64,000 nt of DNA, taken from positions 28,709 to 92,708 of the forward strand of contig JACCXN010000004.1 of NCBI GenBank assembly GCA_013696965.1, in the 5' to 3' direction. The position numbers were made by a program, and so were the translations under genes. This stretch comes from Bacteroidota bacterium (GTDB lineage: Bacteria; Bacteroidota; Bacteroidia; JACCXN01). Positions within the stretch are counted from its first letter, which is position 1; each line of letters begins with the position of its first letter. Below, one piece after another: positions 9,266 through 17,209 of the stretch. The notes beneath the pieces were generated by a model. It worked only from the letters and a program-made list of their open reading frames with translations, did no database searches and was not told the DNA's origin.

Positions 9266-9799
9266 TTAAATCCTTTCATTTAATTTTATTTGACTTTGTT
9301 CATTTGCGCTGCTCAATCTCCATTCATATGGATAATTTACAAATCCAGCATTAACAGGATTGAAATGAATATAATCCACTTTTTGTTGGATCATTTTATT
9401 GCTGTATAAATAAAAGGGATGGTTATCATGTTTCCAGAACTGCATGGTTTGTTTCTGTGGACTCATTTTTCCATAATACTTGAATTGATTCAACAGGAAT
9501 TCCTTTCGACTTTCCTGAGGATTTTCTTTAATCGCATTTATTAGCTGCTTTGCAGTATAGGCCTTCAAATCCCTAAGAATGTCTGACAATTCTTTATTCT
9601 CTGAATAGCTTATAAAATGAACATGACTTGGCATTATGCAATAACAATAAATTTTCAGATTCTTGTTTAACTGACAATATGAAATAATGTCGGTTAAAAT
9701 ATCCTGGTATTCTCTTCTGGTAAATACATCCAGCCATCCTACAACACTAAAACTTACAAAGTATAATCCTTTACTGTCTGTTTTATATTTCTCTGACAT
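9266..9799 (-). CDS. REP-associated tyrosine (Y1/HUH) transposase
   Basis: A 177-residue single-domain transposase of the Y1_Tnp superfamily, which cuts and joins single-stranded DNA through a phosphotyrosine intermediate. The HUH metal-binding motif is clear in MPSHVHFI. The likely catalytic tyrosine lies in DLKAYTAKQLI about 25 residues later (inferred by position). The family's conserved C-terminal VDYIHFNPVNAGFV is also present. No stop or frameshift interrupts it and the length is normal, so it may be active. It sits inside matched inverted repeats, and its 3' end reappears as debris at 11470-11638 and 12900-12960. Confidence 0.9.
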   Translation of the reverse strand: MSEKYKTDSKGLYFVSFSVVGWLDVFTRREYQDILTDIISYCQLNKNLKIYCYCIMPSHVHFISYSENKELSDILRDLKAYTAKQLINAIKENPQESRKEFLLNQFKYYGKMSPQKQTMQFWKHDNHPFYLYSNKMIQQKVDYIHFNPVNAGFVNYPYEWRLSSANEQSQIKLNERI

Positions 9800-9894
9800 A
9801 ATTTTTTTTAAAATAGATCAAAAAGATATGCGAAATTTTTGAATTATCTAAAAATACAGTATGTTTATTAAAAAATTGATTTTTTTGATCCTGC

Positions 9895-9972
9895 TAGTGT
9901 AACTATAAGTTACCCGATAGGTACACACTAAGCCCTTCCCAATAGCTTACCCTTTTAGCTTAGCGTACGTGG
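9895..9972 (-). repeat. Right terminal inverted repeat of RAYT element
   Basis: The reverse complement of this segment reads CCACGTACGCTAAGCTAAAAG and later GGGCTTAGTGTGTACCTATC, matching the left repeat with a few substitutions. It contains the hairpin GTAACTATAAGTTAC at 9899-9913. It lies upstream of the transposase start. Confidence 0.75.
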
Positions 9973-10265
9973 AATTGTGATATATTTCTCCAAAGGACTA
10001 TTATTCTTCTTATTATCAAATGCATTAAAGTCCTTAGCTTTTGTATTTCCTAAATGATTTAAATGGTCTATCTCTATTTTTGACTATCTAAGAGTGGCAA
10101 AATCAGGTAATTTTACCTCTTGTGAGGATAAAGAATAGATATATGTTTGTTCCCTAATAATTTAGGTTTGTTAAAAAGACTTTTTACGGTGTTGATTGTT
10201 ATTCTCAATTTTAGTTGACCTTATTAATTAAAATTACAATGTAAACCTCTTTAAAAAAAATTAAA

Positions 10266-11120
10266 ATGAAAAGATCGCTCTTAATAATAATGCTTTTTTT
10301 TAATGCATCCTATTTACTTTCTCAGGAATTATATTTTGAATTAATAATAGAAGATGCAACTGGAACCCGAGATACTTTAATATTAGGTTATGATTTAAAT
10401 GCAACGGATAGTATTGATAATTCATTTGGTGAAATTAATATAAAACCTATTCCTTTTGGCAATTTATTTGAAGCACGTATTACCGATTATGATTATTCAG
10501 ACATTAGTCAGCTGATTTATGATCCAACTACATTTCATTTAAAAAAACAAATAAAAAAGAAAGATTGTAATAGTAATGGTTTCCCGTTTGTATCTGCTAT
10601 AGTATTGAGTAATCCTGTTTATCCAATCACGGTGAATTGGAATAAAGTTCTATTTAATGATTTTTGCTTAGAGAAAAGCTTTATTACCGATTGGCATCCT
10701 GGTGGATGGTTTGATGCTTTTCATGGAGGCGAACAAGGGCCTTTTACTTTAAGAGAAACTGAAAATACTATGTTTATTAATACAACACATTCTTATATAA
10801 CAGTTTCAAATGACACAGTTGATGTTTTATTTATTTGTCTTGCCTCTATAAACAATTTTACTACAAACATTTATACAATTGCTAATTCAACAAATATAAA
10901 AATTACCCCTAATCCTACTCTTGATTATTTAAAAATTAATTTAATTGATCAAGAAATTGAAAATGTAAAAATTTATAATTTTAAAGGCCAAGAACAAGTA
11001 GTAAAAATGGACAATAATGTAGTTAATATTAGTGATTTCCCAACTGGAGTTTATTTTTTGCAATTAATATTTACGAATGGCGAAACTGAATTTAATAAAA
11101 TAATCAAAAGTACACCTTAA
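10266..11120 (+). CDS. Secreted protein with T9SS type A sorting domain
   Basis: A 284-residue exported protein. The signal peptide is residues 1-19 (IIMLFFNASYLLSQ). The C-terminal about 70 residues form a type A T9SS sorting domain: ITPNPTLDYLKI, then VKIYNFKGQE, ISDFPTGVYFLQL and a basic end. The type IX machinery would move it across the outer membrane and cleave this tail. The middle region (20-210) is Asp/Asn/Thr-rich with a cysteine near residue 103 and matches no enzyme family I recognise. Base composition is AT-richer than the neighbours. It sits between RAYT copies, which suggests a recombining accessory locus. Confidence 0.85.
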   Translation: MKRSLLIIMLFFNASYLLSQELYFELIIEDATGTRDTLILGYDLNATDSIDNSFGEINIKPIPFGNLFEARITDYDYSDISQLIYDPTTFHLKKQIKKKDCNSNGFPFVSAIVLSNPVYPITVNWNKVLFNDFCLEKSFITDWHPGGWFDAFHGGEQGPFTLRETENTMFINTTHSYITVSNDTVDVLFICLASINNFTTNIYTIANSTNIKITPNPTLDYLKINLIDQEIENVKIYNFKGQEQVVKMDNNVVNISDFPTGVYFLQLIFTNGETEFNKIIKSTP

Positions 11121-11157
11121 AAAATCATTTTTCAAACCACTATAATTTTTATTTATT

Positions 11158-11373
11158 ATGAGAATATCCTGTTTATGTTTTTTAATTTTATTCCTAAATA
11201 ATTCGATTTATGCTCAAATAGTAAATACTTGTTATTTCACGGAGCCAATAGACTCTTTGGTTTTACCATTAGCAACAAGTTGCAACCGAAACTCAAACAC
11301 CTTCCTATCCAAATATAATCTACCTACAACCTAAATTCCTAATGCTAATTCATTATGTAAAACAATAAAATTC
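11158..11373 (+). pseudogene. Truncated 5' fragment of a secreted-protein gene
   Basis: An ATG at 11158 opens a frame with a clear signal peptide (ISCLCFLILFLNNSIYAQ), then mature sequence, and hits TAA at 11332 after 58 codons. The same frame continues sensibly past the stop (IPNANSLCKTIKFP) and then runs directly into a RAYT remnant at 11374. The simplest reading is a gene for an exported protein, perhaps a T9SS cargo, that lost its body when the element inserted or recombined and has since gained a nonsense codon. The original function cannot be told. As a 58-residue product it could still be secreted, but that seems unlikely to matter. Confidence 0.6.
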
Positions 11374-11638
11374 CCCGTACGGCTAAGCTGAAGGGCAGGT
11401 TTGAGGGAAGGGCTTAGTGTGTGCCTATCGGGTAACTTGAAGTTACACTTGCACGGACCATAAAAATCAGTTTTCAGAAAAAGTATTTTAATATATTCTT
11501 TAATTTTATTTGACTTTGATCCTTTGCGCTGCTCAATCTCCAGGATAATTTACAAAACCAGGCTCAATAGGATTGAAATGAATATAATCTACTTTTTGCT
11601 CTTATGTAAATAAAAAGGATGGTTATCAAGCTTCCAAA
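11374..11638 (-). mobile_element. Decayed RAYT remnant (left end plus transposase 3' fragment)
   Basis: Carries the left terminal repeat (CCCGTACGGCTAAGCTGAAG, hairpin GTAACTTGAAGTTAC at 11432-11446) followed by sequence matching the last about 150 bp of the intact transposase gene, with several small deletions. Recognisable matches include TTTGCGCTGCTCAATCTCCA and GGATTGAAATGAATATAATC. The match stops about 10 bp before the stop codon of the OmpA-like gene. The transposase fragment is not translatable as a whole. Confidence 0.75.
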
Positions 11639-11647
11639 TTATTTTGT

Positions 11648-12517
11648 TCAACCTTTATTAAGTAGTTTCATTATCTCATCCAATTTAGGAGAAAGAATAA
11701 TTTCAGTTCTACGGTTGCTTGCTCTACTCTCTGTTGTTGCATTGTTAGCCTTTGGTGCAAATTCACCTTTGCCTGAGGCAGTAAGACGTGTTGGAGTAAT
11801 TTTATAATCATCAGTCAATACACGAACTATTGCAGTTGCTCGTGCAACACTAAGATCCCAGTTATCGCGATAAACATCAGTTTTAATTGGAACATTATCT
11901 GTATGCCCTTCAATTAATATAGCAATATCTGAATTCTTTTCAAGCACGTCAGCTAAAACCTTTAATGCTTCTTTGCCTTTGGTTTCCACAGCAGCACTTC
12001 CTGACTTAAACAATAATTTATCTGACATGGAAACATAAACTTTTCCGTTTTTTATCTCAATTGAAAGCTCTTCAGAATTAAATCCTAACAAGGCATTCCT
12101 CAAATTATCATTCAAGTGTTTTGTAATTGAATCCTGGCGGGAAATTATTCTTTGCAAATCAACCAATGATTTTTCTCTTTCTAAAAGAAGTTTTTCTTTT
12201 CCTATTAACTCATCTGATTTTTGTTTCATAGCAGAATTAAATTGATCTGCTTGAGATAGTTTATCACTGTTCAGATTACTGTTCAGTTTTTTAACTTCCG
12301 AAATTTTATTGTTTAATTCCGAAACATCCTCTTTAAGACCTGATATTTCGGCATCTCTGGTTTTTACTGTTGAGCAAAGATCATCACGTTCATCCACTAC
12401 AGTTTGAACTCTTGCCGAGTATTTTTTGTCCAACTTGGGTTGTCCGCACTGGTATATAGGCTTGCATGAGTAAAAAGCCAAAGCAGTGACTGTGCTTAAA
12501 AGAATTATTTTTTTCAT
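11648..12517 (-). CDS. OmpA-family peptidoglycan-binding lipoprotein
   Basis: A 289-residue protein. The N-terminus is a lipoprotein signal with the cysteine at residue 18 (LAFYSC). A long coiled coil (about 40-135) leads to a C-terminal OmpA/MotB domain (about 155-280) with the peptidoglycan-binding signatures IEGHTDNVPI, NWDLSVARA and RASNRRTEI. It would anchor the outer membrane to the cell wall. The gene is monocistronic. Its stop codon lies about 10 bp from a RAYT remnant, so its native terminator may have been lost or replaced. The protein end (NRRTEIILSPKLDEI and a short tail) looks complete. Confidence 0.9.
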   Translation of the reverse strand: MKKIILLSTVTALAFYSCKPIYQCGQPKLDKKYSARVQTVVDERDDLCSTVKTRDAEISGLKEDVSELNNKISEVKKLNSNLNSDKLSQADQFNSAMKQKSDELIGKEKLLLEREKSLVDLQRIISRQDSITKHLNDNLRNALLGFNSEELSIEIKNGKVYVSMSDKLLFKSGSAAVETKGKEALKVLADVLEKNSDIAILIEGHTDNVPIKTDVYRDNWDLSVARATAIVRVLTDDYKITPTRLTASGKGEFAPKANNATTESRASNRRTEIILSPKLDEIMKLLNKG

Positions 12518-12696
12518 AAACTAAATTTTTGTTTAATAAATTCCCAGAAAGCCGGGTTTGTTATAACTTTTCAATACACAAAAGTGCACAGCTTTCTCAA
12601 ACTCTGTGTTACACATTATTTATAAGTAATTACATAATTCACAGATTGAATTTTGCAACAGGGGTATGGCAGATTTTTAATTAATTTCTATAAGAT

Positions 12697-12800
12697 TAAG
12701 CTATAGGGGCTGGTTTGAGGGACATGGCAACTTAAAGTTACTCGATAAGTACACGCGAAACCCAGTCCAATAGCTAACCCTTCAGCTCAATGCCAATGAG
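12697..12800. repeat. Mini-element made of two RAYT ends
   Basis: About 100 bp in which a left-end-like piece (AAGCTATAGGGGCTGGTTTG) is joined to a right-end-like piece (CTCGATAAGTACACGCG, then CCAATAGCTAACCCTTCAGC) around one hairpin, GCAACTTAAAGTTAC (12727-12741). No transposase sequence lies between. This is the form expected of a non-autonomous derivative of the RAYT element, though it could also be a recombination product. Confidence 0.55.
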
Positions 12801-12840
12801 GGTTTAATCCATTTGAAAAAATATTGATGCTTATTGAGGA

Positions 12841-12960
12841 TTGCTGCAAGTAACTTGAAGTTACACTTGCAGCGAACCATAAAAATCAGTTTTCAATAAA
12901 AGTAGTTTTTAAATTCTTTCATTTTATTTGACTTTGTTCATTTGCGCTGCTCAATCTCCA
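12841..12960 (-). mobile_element. Decayed RAYT remnant (inner left end plus transposase 3' tip)
   Basis: Begins with the inner hairpin GTAACTTGAAGTTAC (12850-12864) and continues through CTTGCAGCGAACCATAAAAA to TTTGCGCTGCTCAATCTCCA, matching 9214-9330 of the intact copy. It breaks off abruptly into a CTTTGCG-type repeat (complement ACGCAAAGG at about 12973). It is oriented like the intact copy. Confidence 0.7.
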
Positions 12961-13046
12961 TTGCAAAGAGATTTACGCAAAGGACACGAAGAGATTTGGG
13001 AATTAGGCAGAAAGAGTTATAATCCTTTTGATACAGATTAAAAGTA

Positions 13047-13949
13047 CTAATCCTTTTTGTCCTGCAAAGGCTGCTCTTCTGGTTTATCAAAACCTGATAT
13101 AAGATGCAAATCACGCTGTGGATAAGGAATTCTAATCTTATGTTCCTTAAATTTTTCAAAAATAGAATAATACAACTGGCTCTTTAAAACATTTGGATTA
13201 TCGCTGTAGCTAGAGGTCCAAACTCTGAGGATGAAATTTAATGAGCTTTCACCAAAAGAATCAAATAGCACATCGGGTTTGGGAACCTTCTGAACACCCG
13301 GGTTTTCATCTACCACATCAAGGAGTATTTTTTTAATTCTTTCAGGATCTTCGGTATATGCAACCCCCACCGGAAAATTAAACCTAACATTCCTGTCGTT
13401 AAGTGTCCAGTTAATTACTTTTGCATTTATGAATTCGGAATTAGGTACTACAATTGCAATATTATCATTTGAAATAACTGTTGTTGCCCTTGCGGCTATT
13501 TTAATAATAATTCCTGTTACTTCTCCAACATCAACTCTGTCACCAACTTTTACAGGTCTTTCGAACAGAATTATAATTCCACTGATAAAATTATTTGTAA
13601 TTCCCTGCAAGCCGAAACCAATACCAACACCAAGGGCACCTGCAATTAAACCCAATGTGCTTAAATTAAAGCCCGTTGATTCCACAATTACCATCAGCCC
13701 AATAACTACAATGGTGTATTTTACTATAGTAGCAATGGATTGCCTAACTCCAAGTATAATGTTGTATTTTACTAAAATACGCCTTGTTAACAATACACGT
13801 AGTTTCTCTGAAATATAAAAAAGCAGAAAAAGACTCAGGATAAGGTAAAAGATGGTTCCAAGGGTAAATGGAGTATCTCCTAATTGAAAAAGTTTATATC
13901 CCAGAGCCGGCCTTAATATTTCCTCTAAGTCCTTAAACCATTGTTTCAT
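13047..13949 (-). CDS. MscS-family mechanosensitive channel
   Basis: A 300-residue channel protein of the small-conductance mechanosensitive family, which releases solutes on osmotic downshock. About three transmembrane helices lie in residues 25-125. The pore-lining TM3 is conspicuous: GLIAGALGVGIGFGLQGITN with the alternating Gly/Ala pattern, followed by FERPVKVGDRVDVGEVTG, the start of the conserved beta domain. The cytoplasmic alpha/beta domain fills the rest. The length equals that of E. coli MscS. It diverges from hemA across a 393-bp region that carries phased repeats. Confidence 0.93.
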   Translation of the reverse strand: MKQWFKDLEEILRPALGYKLFQLGDTPFTLGTIFYLILSLFLLFYISEKLRVLLTRRILVKYNIILGVRQSIATIVKYTIVVIGLMVIVESTGFNLSTLGLIAGALGVGIGFGLQGITNNFISGIIILFERPVKVGDRVDVGEVTGIIIKIAARATTVISNDNIAIVVPNSEFINAKVINWTLNDRNVRFNFPVGVAYTEDPERIKKILLDVVDENPGVQKVPKPDVLFDSFGESSLNFILRVWTSSYSDNPNVLKSQLYYSIFEKFKEHKIRIPYPQRDLHLISGFDKPEEQPLQDKKD

Positions 13950-14342
13950 TAAAAAAATTTCTTACAATTTAAGCAATTTCTGCTGTTTGTCAATGATAAA
14001 AAAACAATGTGCCTGAGTAAGGAATCATAATTATTGTTCAAACTTATTTAGGATAAATGCTTGATACCAATCAATTAATACCTCTTTCACCGTTTTGATT
14101 ATTTTGATTTCACCCTTTTAAACCCGGCTTATAAATACTTTTTCTGTTTCTGCGTTTAAATGCAGTTGATCTCTCTTCCTCTTTAATAACCTGATTGAAA
14201 AATCAAAAAAAACAGTATTTATGTGTGTTTTCGGAGCTTGTGAGCCAAATAAACATGACAATTATCATACGGCCTATGACAATTCTATGACAATAATAAG
14301 AGTTGGAATTCCGAGTTTTGCATCATATTAAGGATTTGAGCA
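13950..14342. other. Divergent mscS / hemA intergenic region
   Basis: A 393-bp non-coding stretch. The outer part is featureless AT-rich DNA. The 90 bp next to hemA carry three direct repeats of ATGACAAT (14255, 14276 and 14287). AAGGA at 14330-14334 lies 8 bp before the hemA TTG start and may act as a ribosome-binding site. No -7 box with a convincing -33 box was found. Confidence 0.5.
14255..14294. promoter_or_regulatory. Candidate operator: three phased ATGACAAT repeats
   Basis: ATGACAAT occurs at 14255-14262, 14276-14283 and 14287-14294; the starts are 21 and 11 bp apart, that is two turns and one turn of DNA. Read on the other strand, the last two form ATTGTCATAGA ATTGTCATAGG, an 11-bp direct repeat like those bound by OmpR/PhoB-type response regulators. 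It lies 49 bp upstream of hemA, a plausible position for heme-operon control. No cognate regulator is encoded in the window. Confidence 0.4.
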
Positions 14343-15614
14343 TTGAATAAGTTTAAAATTATAGCATTTACCCATAAAGTTGCAGAACTTAATGAAATTG
14401 GAAGATTTCATCTGGGCTCCGACCAACTGGAAGATTCTTTGGTTTCACTTAAGAAAATCATGGAAATCGATGAGCTCATGTATCTTTCAACCTGCAACAG
14501 GGTGGAGTTTTTAATTGTTACTTCAAAAGAAATCAACAAAACTTTTTTAACTTCCTTTTTCAGCAAATTTAATGCTTCTTTTACAAGCAATGAAATCAAT
14601 AATGCTGTTGAAAAAGCTTTGGTTTTTGAAGGGGAAGATGCATTAAACCATCTTTTTAGTGTAGCGAGTTCTGTGGATTCACTTGTTGTAGGTGAACGAG
14701 AAATTATTACTCAGGTTAGAGCTTCTTATGAGACTTGTTCTAAACTTAGACTTTGTGGAGATGTAATTCGAATTGTAATTAAAAAAACAATTGAAACAGC
14801 AAAGCAGGTTTACACCCAAACTCAAATAGCAGGAAAGCCCGTTTCAGTGGTTTCACTTGCATATAGAAGACTAAAGGAACTTAAAGTGCAGCCAGATGCT
14901 CGTTTTTTGATACTTGGAGCGGGAAAAACAAACACTTTAATGGCCCAGTATTTAAAGAAACATAAATTTGGAAATTTCACCGTTTTTAACCGTACGCTTG
15001 CAAATGCAGAAAAATTAGCTGCCGAACTAAAAGGCAAAGCACTTCCATTGACAGAATTATCAAATTTCACTGCTGGTTTTGATGTAATTATTTCTTGTAC
15101 AGGATCAACTGATCCGATAATAACCAAAGAAATTTATGCTTTATTAATAGGAACTGATTCCACTAAAAAAGTAGTTGTTGATTTGGCTTTGCCCAATGAT
15201 ATAGATCCGGGGGTTATCGAAAATTATCCGGTAAACTATATAGAAATTGAAACACTAAAGGCTATAGCTTTAGAAAATCTTAAGGAACGCCAGAAAGAGC
15301 TGAAGGCTTGTGAGCTTATCATTTTAAATGCAATTGAAGAATTCAGGCTGGTTTTTAAAACCCGGATGGTGGAAAATGTCATGAAAGATATTCCTTTAAA
15401 GGTAAAGGAAATAAGAGAAATGGCCATGTCCACAGTTTTTGCAAAAGAATTAAGCGGGCTTGATGGGCAATCCAAGGAAGTACTGGATAAAATACTTTCC
15501 TACATGGAAAAAAAATACATTAGTGTACCTATGAAAATGGCAAAAGATATTTTCATGGATTCCCAAGCCAGTCAAGAAAAATCCATTAAACAAACTAATT
15601 CCAATCCTTTATAA
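14343..15614 (+). CDS. hemA: Glutamyl-tRNA reductase
   Basis: First committed step of C5-pathway heme synthesis: NADPH-dependent reduction of Glu-tRNA to glutamate-1-semialdehyde. The catalytic cysteine lies in LSTCNRVEF (Cys51), and SSVDSLVVGEREIITQV and the NADPH motif LGAGKTN are present, followed by the C-terminal helical dimerisation region. The 423-residue length is typical. The start is TTG at 14343: a stop lies two codons upstream, the next ATG (codon 40) would remove the conserved FTHKVAELNEIGRF, and AAGGA sits 8 bp upstream. It is the first gene of a hemA-hemCD-hemB operon, with 16 bp to the next start. Confidence 0.95.
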   Translation: MNKFKIIAFTHKVAELNEIGRFHLGSDQLEDSLVSLKKIMEIDELMYLSTCNRVEFLIVTSKEINKTFLTSFFSKFNASFTSNEINNAVEKALVFEGEDALNHLFSVASSVDSLVVGEREIITQVRASYETCSKLRLCGDVIRIVIKKTIETAKQVYTQTQIAGKPVSVVSLAYRRLKELKVQPDARFLILGAGKTNTLMAQYLKKHKFGNFTVFNRTLANAEKLAAELKGKALPLTELSNFTAGFDVIISCTGSTDPIITKEIYALLIGTDSTKKVVVDLALPNDIDPGVIENYPVNYIEIETLKAIALENLKERQKELKACELIILNAIEEFRLVFKTRMVENVMKDIPLKVKEIREMAMSTVFAKELSGLDGQSKEVLDKILSYMEKKYISVPMKMAKDIFMDSQASQEKSIKQTNSNPL

Positions 15615-15630
15615 AAAGGAGCTTTCACAT

Positions 15631-17199
15631 TTGAAAAGAAAATTAATAATAGGTTCTAGAGGCAGCGGACTTGCATTGTGGCAAGCCAACTATGTACAAG
15701 CCATGCTAAAGGATATCGGAGTAAAATCTGAAATAAAAATAATAAAAACCCAGGGAGACAAAATCCAGCATTTGAGTTTTGATAAACTCGAGGGTAAAGG
15801 ATTCTTTACAAAAGAAATTGAGGATGCACTTATTTCAGGTGAAACTGATCTTGCAGTTCATTCACATAAAGACCTTCCAACCACTTCGCCCATAGGCCTT
15901 ATTGTTGCTGCTGTTTCCATTCGTGGCAATCCTTCGGAACTCATTATTATCAACAAAAATGCGGTTGATTATTCCCTTAAATATTCTATAAAAAAAGGAG
16001 CTGTTATTGGTACTTCTTCTGCAAGAAGAAAATGTCAATTGCTGGCCCATCGTGATGATTTACAAATAAAAGACATAAGGGGAAATGTTCCAACCCGGAT
16101 TGATAAATTAAGATCGGGGGAATTTGATGCAATTCTTATTGCTGCAGCAGGTGTTGAAAGACTTGAGCTGGATCTTAATGAATTTACTGTGGAAAGGCCT
16201 TCTCCAAGGGAATTTATTCCTGCCCCTGCCCAAGGGGTATTGGCAATACAGGTAAGGGAGCAAGACAAGGAATTAATCGAAAAGTTAAGTGAAATAAATG
16301 TTCCATTTGTACAGGAATGCATTGCAGTTGAAAGAAAAATACTCAACCTCTTTGATGGTGGTTGCCAATTACCACTTGGATCATATTGCTTTAAGGAAGA
16401 TGGTATTTACAAAGTTTTTTCTGCAAAAGCCGATAACTGGAGCACTCCGCCAAAAAGAATTTATGCCCAAGCTTCCTCAACAGAAGGTCTTGCAGAATTA
16501 ATAGTTGAAAAGATCAGAAATTTTAAACCCTGTCAGGTTTTTATTACCAGGGATCTTGATGAAGATAATTATTTGCTAAAATCCCTTACTTCAAATCGCT
16601 ACCAGGTTACAGGAATTTCACTTATTGATGTTAAACCCATTCGCTTTTCATCTATCCCTGATACGGATTGGATCTTTTTTTCCAGCAGCCATGCGGTTAA
16701 AGAATTTTTTAATCAAAATCCTCTTGTAAAGCCGGGGATTAAATATGCCGTAATAGGAAAAGGCACGGAAACAACCTTGAATACAAAAGGAATAAAAGCT
16801 GATTTTGTTGGCTTATCTTCTGATACAAGCCTTGTAGGAAAAGAATTTGCAAAAATTGCAAATGAAAAAACCGTTTTATTTCCACAAGCTAAAGATTCAT
16901 TAAGAAGTGTTCAGAAACAATTGTCTTTCCAGACAAAGATTTACGATCTTTTTGTTTATAAATCTACTCCGAAAAATAATATCTCTATTCCCCAATCAGA
17001 TGTTGTGGTATTTACCAGTCCATCAAACGTTGAGGCATATTTTAAATTCTCTGATTTAAGCAATGTTCAACGTGTAATCTGCATTGGTAGTGCTACTGCT
17101 GAAAAGCTTAAGACACATGGATTTAATGAGTCTGTTATTCCAGAATATCCAGATGAAGCCGGGTTATTACAAGCAATTTTTGGATTAAGTTTCGAATAA
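15631..17199 (+). CDS. hemCD: Porphobilinogen deaminase / uroporphyrinogen-III synthase fusion
   Basis: Two consecutive heme enzymes in one 522-residue chain. Residues 1 to about 290 are porphobilinogen deaminase, with IGSRGSGLALWQA, HSHKDLPT, SSARRKCQL and the dipyrromethane-cofactor cysteine in FDGGCQLPLG (Cys245). Residues about 298-520 fit uroporphyrinogen-III synthase (starting CQVFITRDL, later FFSSSHAVKEFF and FTSPSNVEAYF), a weakly conserved family. No stop or frame change separates them. The start is TTG at 15631 with AAAGGAG 9 bp upstream; no ATG exists before the conserved RKLIIGSRGS. The fusion would deliver unstable hydroxymethylbilane directly to the next enzyme. Confidence 0.92.
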   Translation: MKRKLIIGSRGSGLALWQANYVQAMLKDIGVKSEIKIIKTQGDKIQHLSFDKLEGKGFFTKEIEDALISGETDLAVHSHKDLPTTSPIGLIVAAVSIRGNPSELIIINKNAVDYSLKYSIKKGAVIGTSSARRKCQLLAHRDDLQIKDIRGNVPTRIDKLRSGEFDAILIAAAGVERLELDLNEFTVERPSPREFIPAPAQGVLAIQVREQDKELIEKLSEINVPFVQECIAVERKILNLFDGGCQLPLGSYCFKEDGIYKVFSAKADNWSTPPKRIYAQASSTEGLAELIVEKIRNFKPCQVFITRDLDEDNYLLKSLTSNRYQVTGISLIDVKPIRFSSIPDTDWIFFSSSHAVKEFFNQNPLVKPGIKYAVIGKGTETTLNTKGIKADFVGLSSDTSLVGKEFAKIANEKTVLFPQAKDSLRSVQKQLSFQTKIYDLFVYKSTPKNNISIPQSDVVVFTSPSNVEAYFKFSDLSNVQRVICIGSATAEKLKTHGFNESVIPEYPDEAGLLQAIFGLSFE

Positions 17200-17209
17200 A
17201 AATAAAAGC

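Larger units (their letters stand above)
9156..9972 (-). mobile_element. Intact RAYT (REP-associated tyrosine transposase) element
   Basis: About 0.8 kb element with one transposase gene flanked by roughly 77-bp imperfect inverted repeats, left 9156-9232 and right 9895-9972. Each end holds two nested hairpins: CTAAGC/GCTTAG (left copy 9164-9169 with 9194-9199) and GTAACT-nnn-AGTTAC (9214-9228 left, 9899-9913 right). Such palindromes around a single Y1/HUH transposase gene are the hallmark of RAYT/REP units, which recognise hairpins in single-stranded DNA. At least four partial relatives lie within 4 kb. No target-site duplication was identified, as expected for HUH enzymes. Confidence 0.75.

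Noticed and set aside
10105-10118. AGGTAATTTTACCT hairpin upstream of the T9SS cargo gene
   Set aside because: Two-base loop and AT-rich; may be an operator, but there is no second copy to support it.
14255-14294. Phased repeats as a CRISPR or small satellite
   Set aside because: Only three copies of 8 bp, too few and too short; an operator is a better reading.
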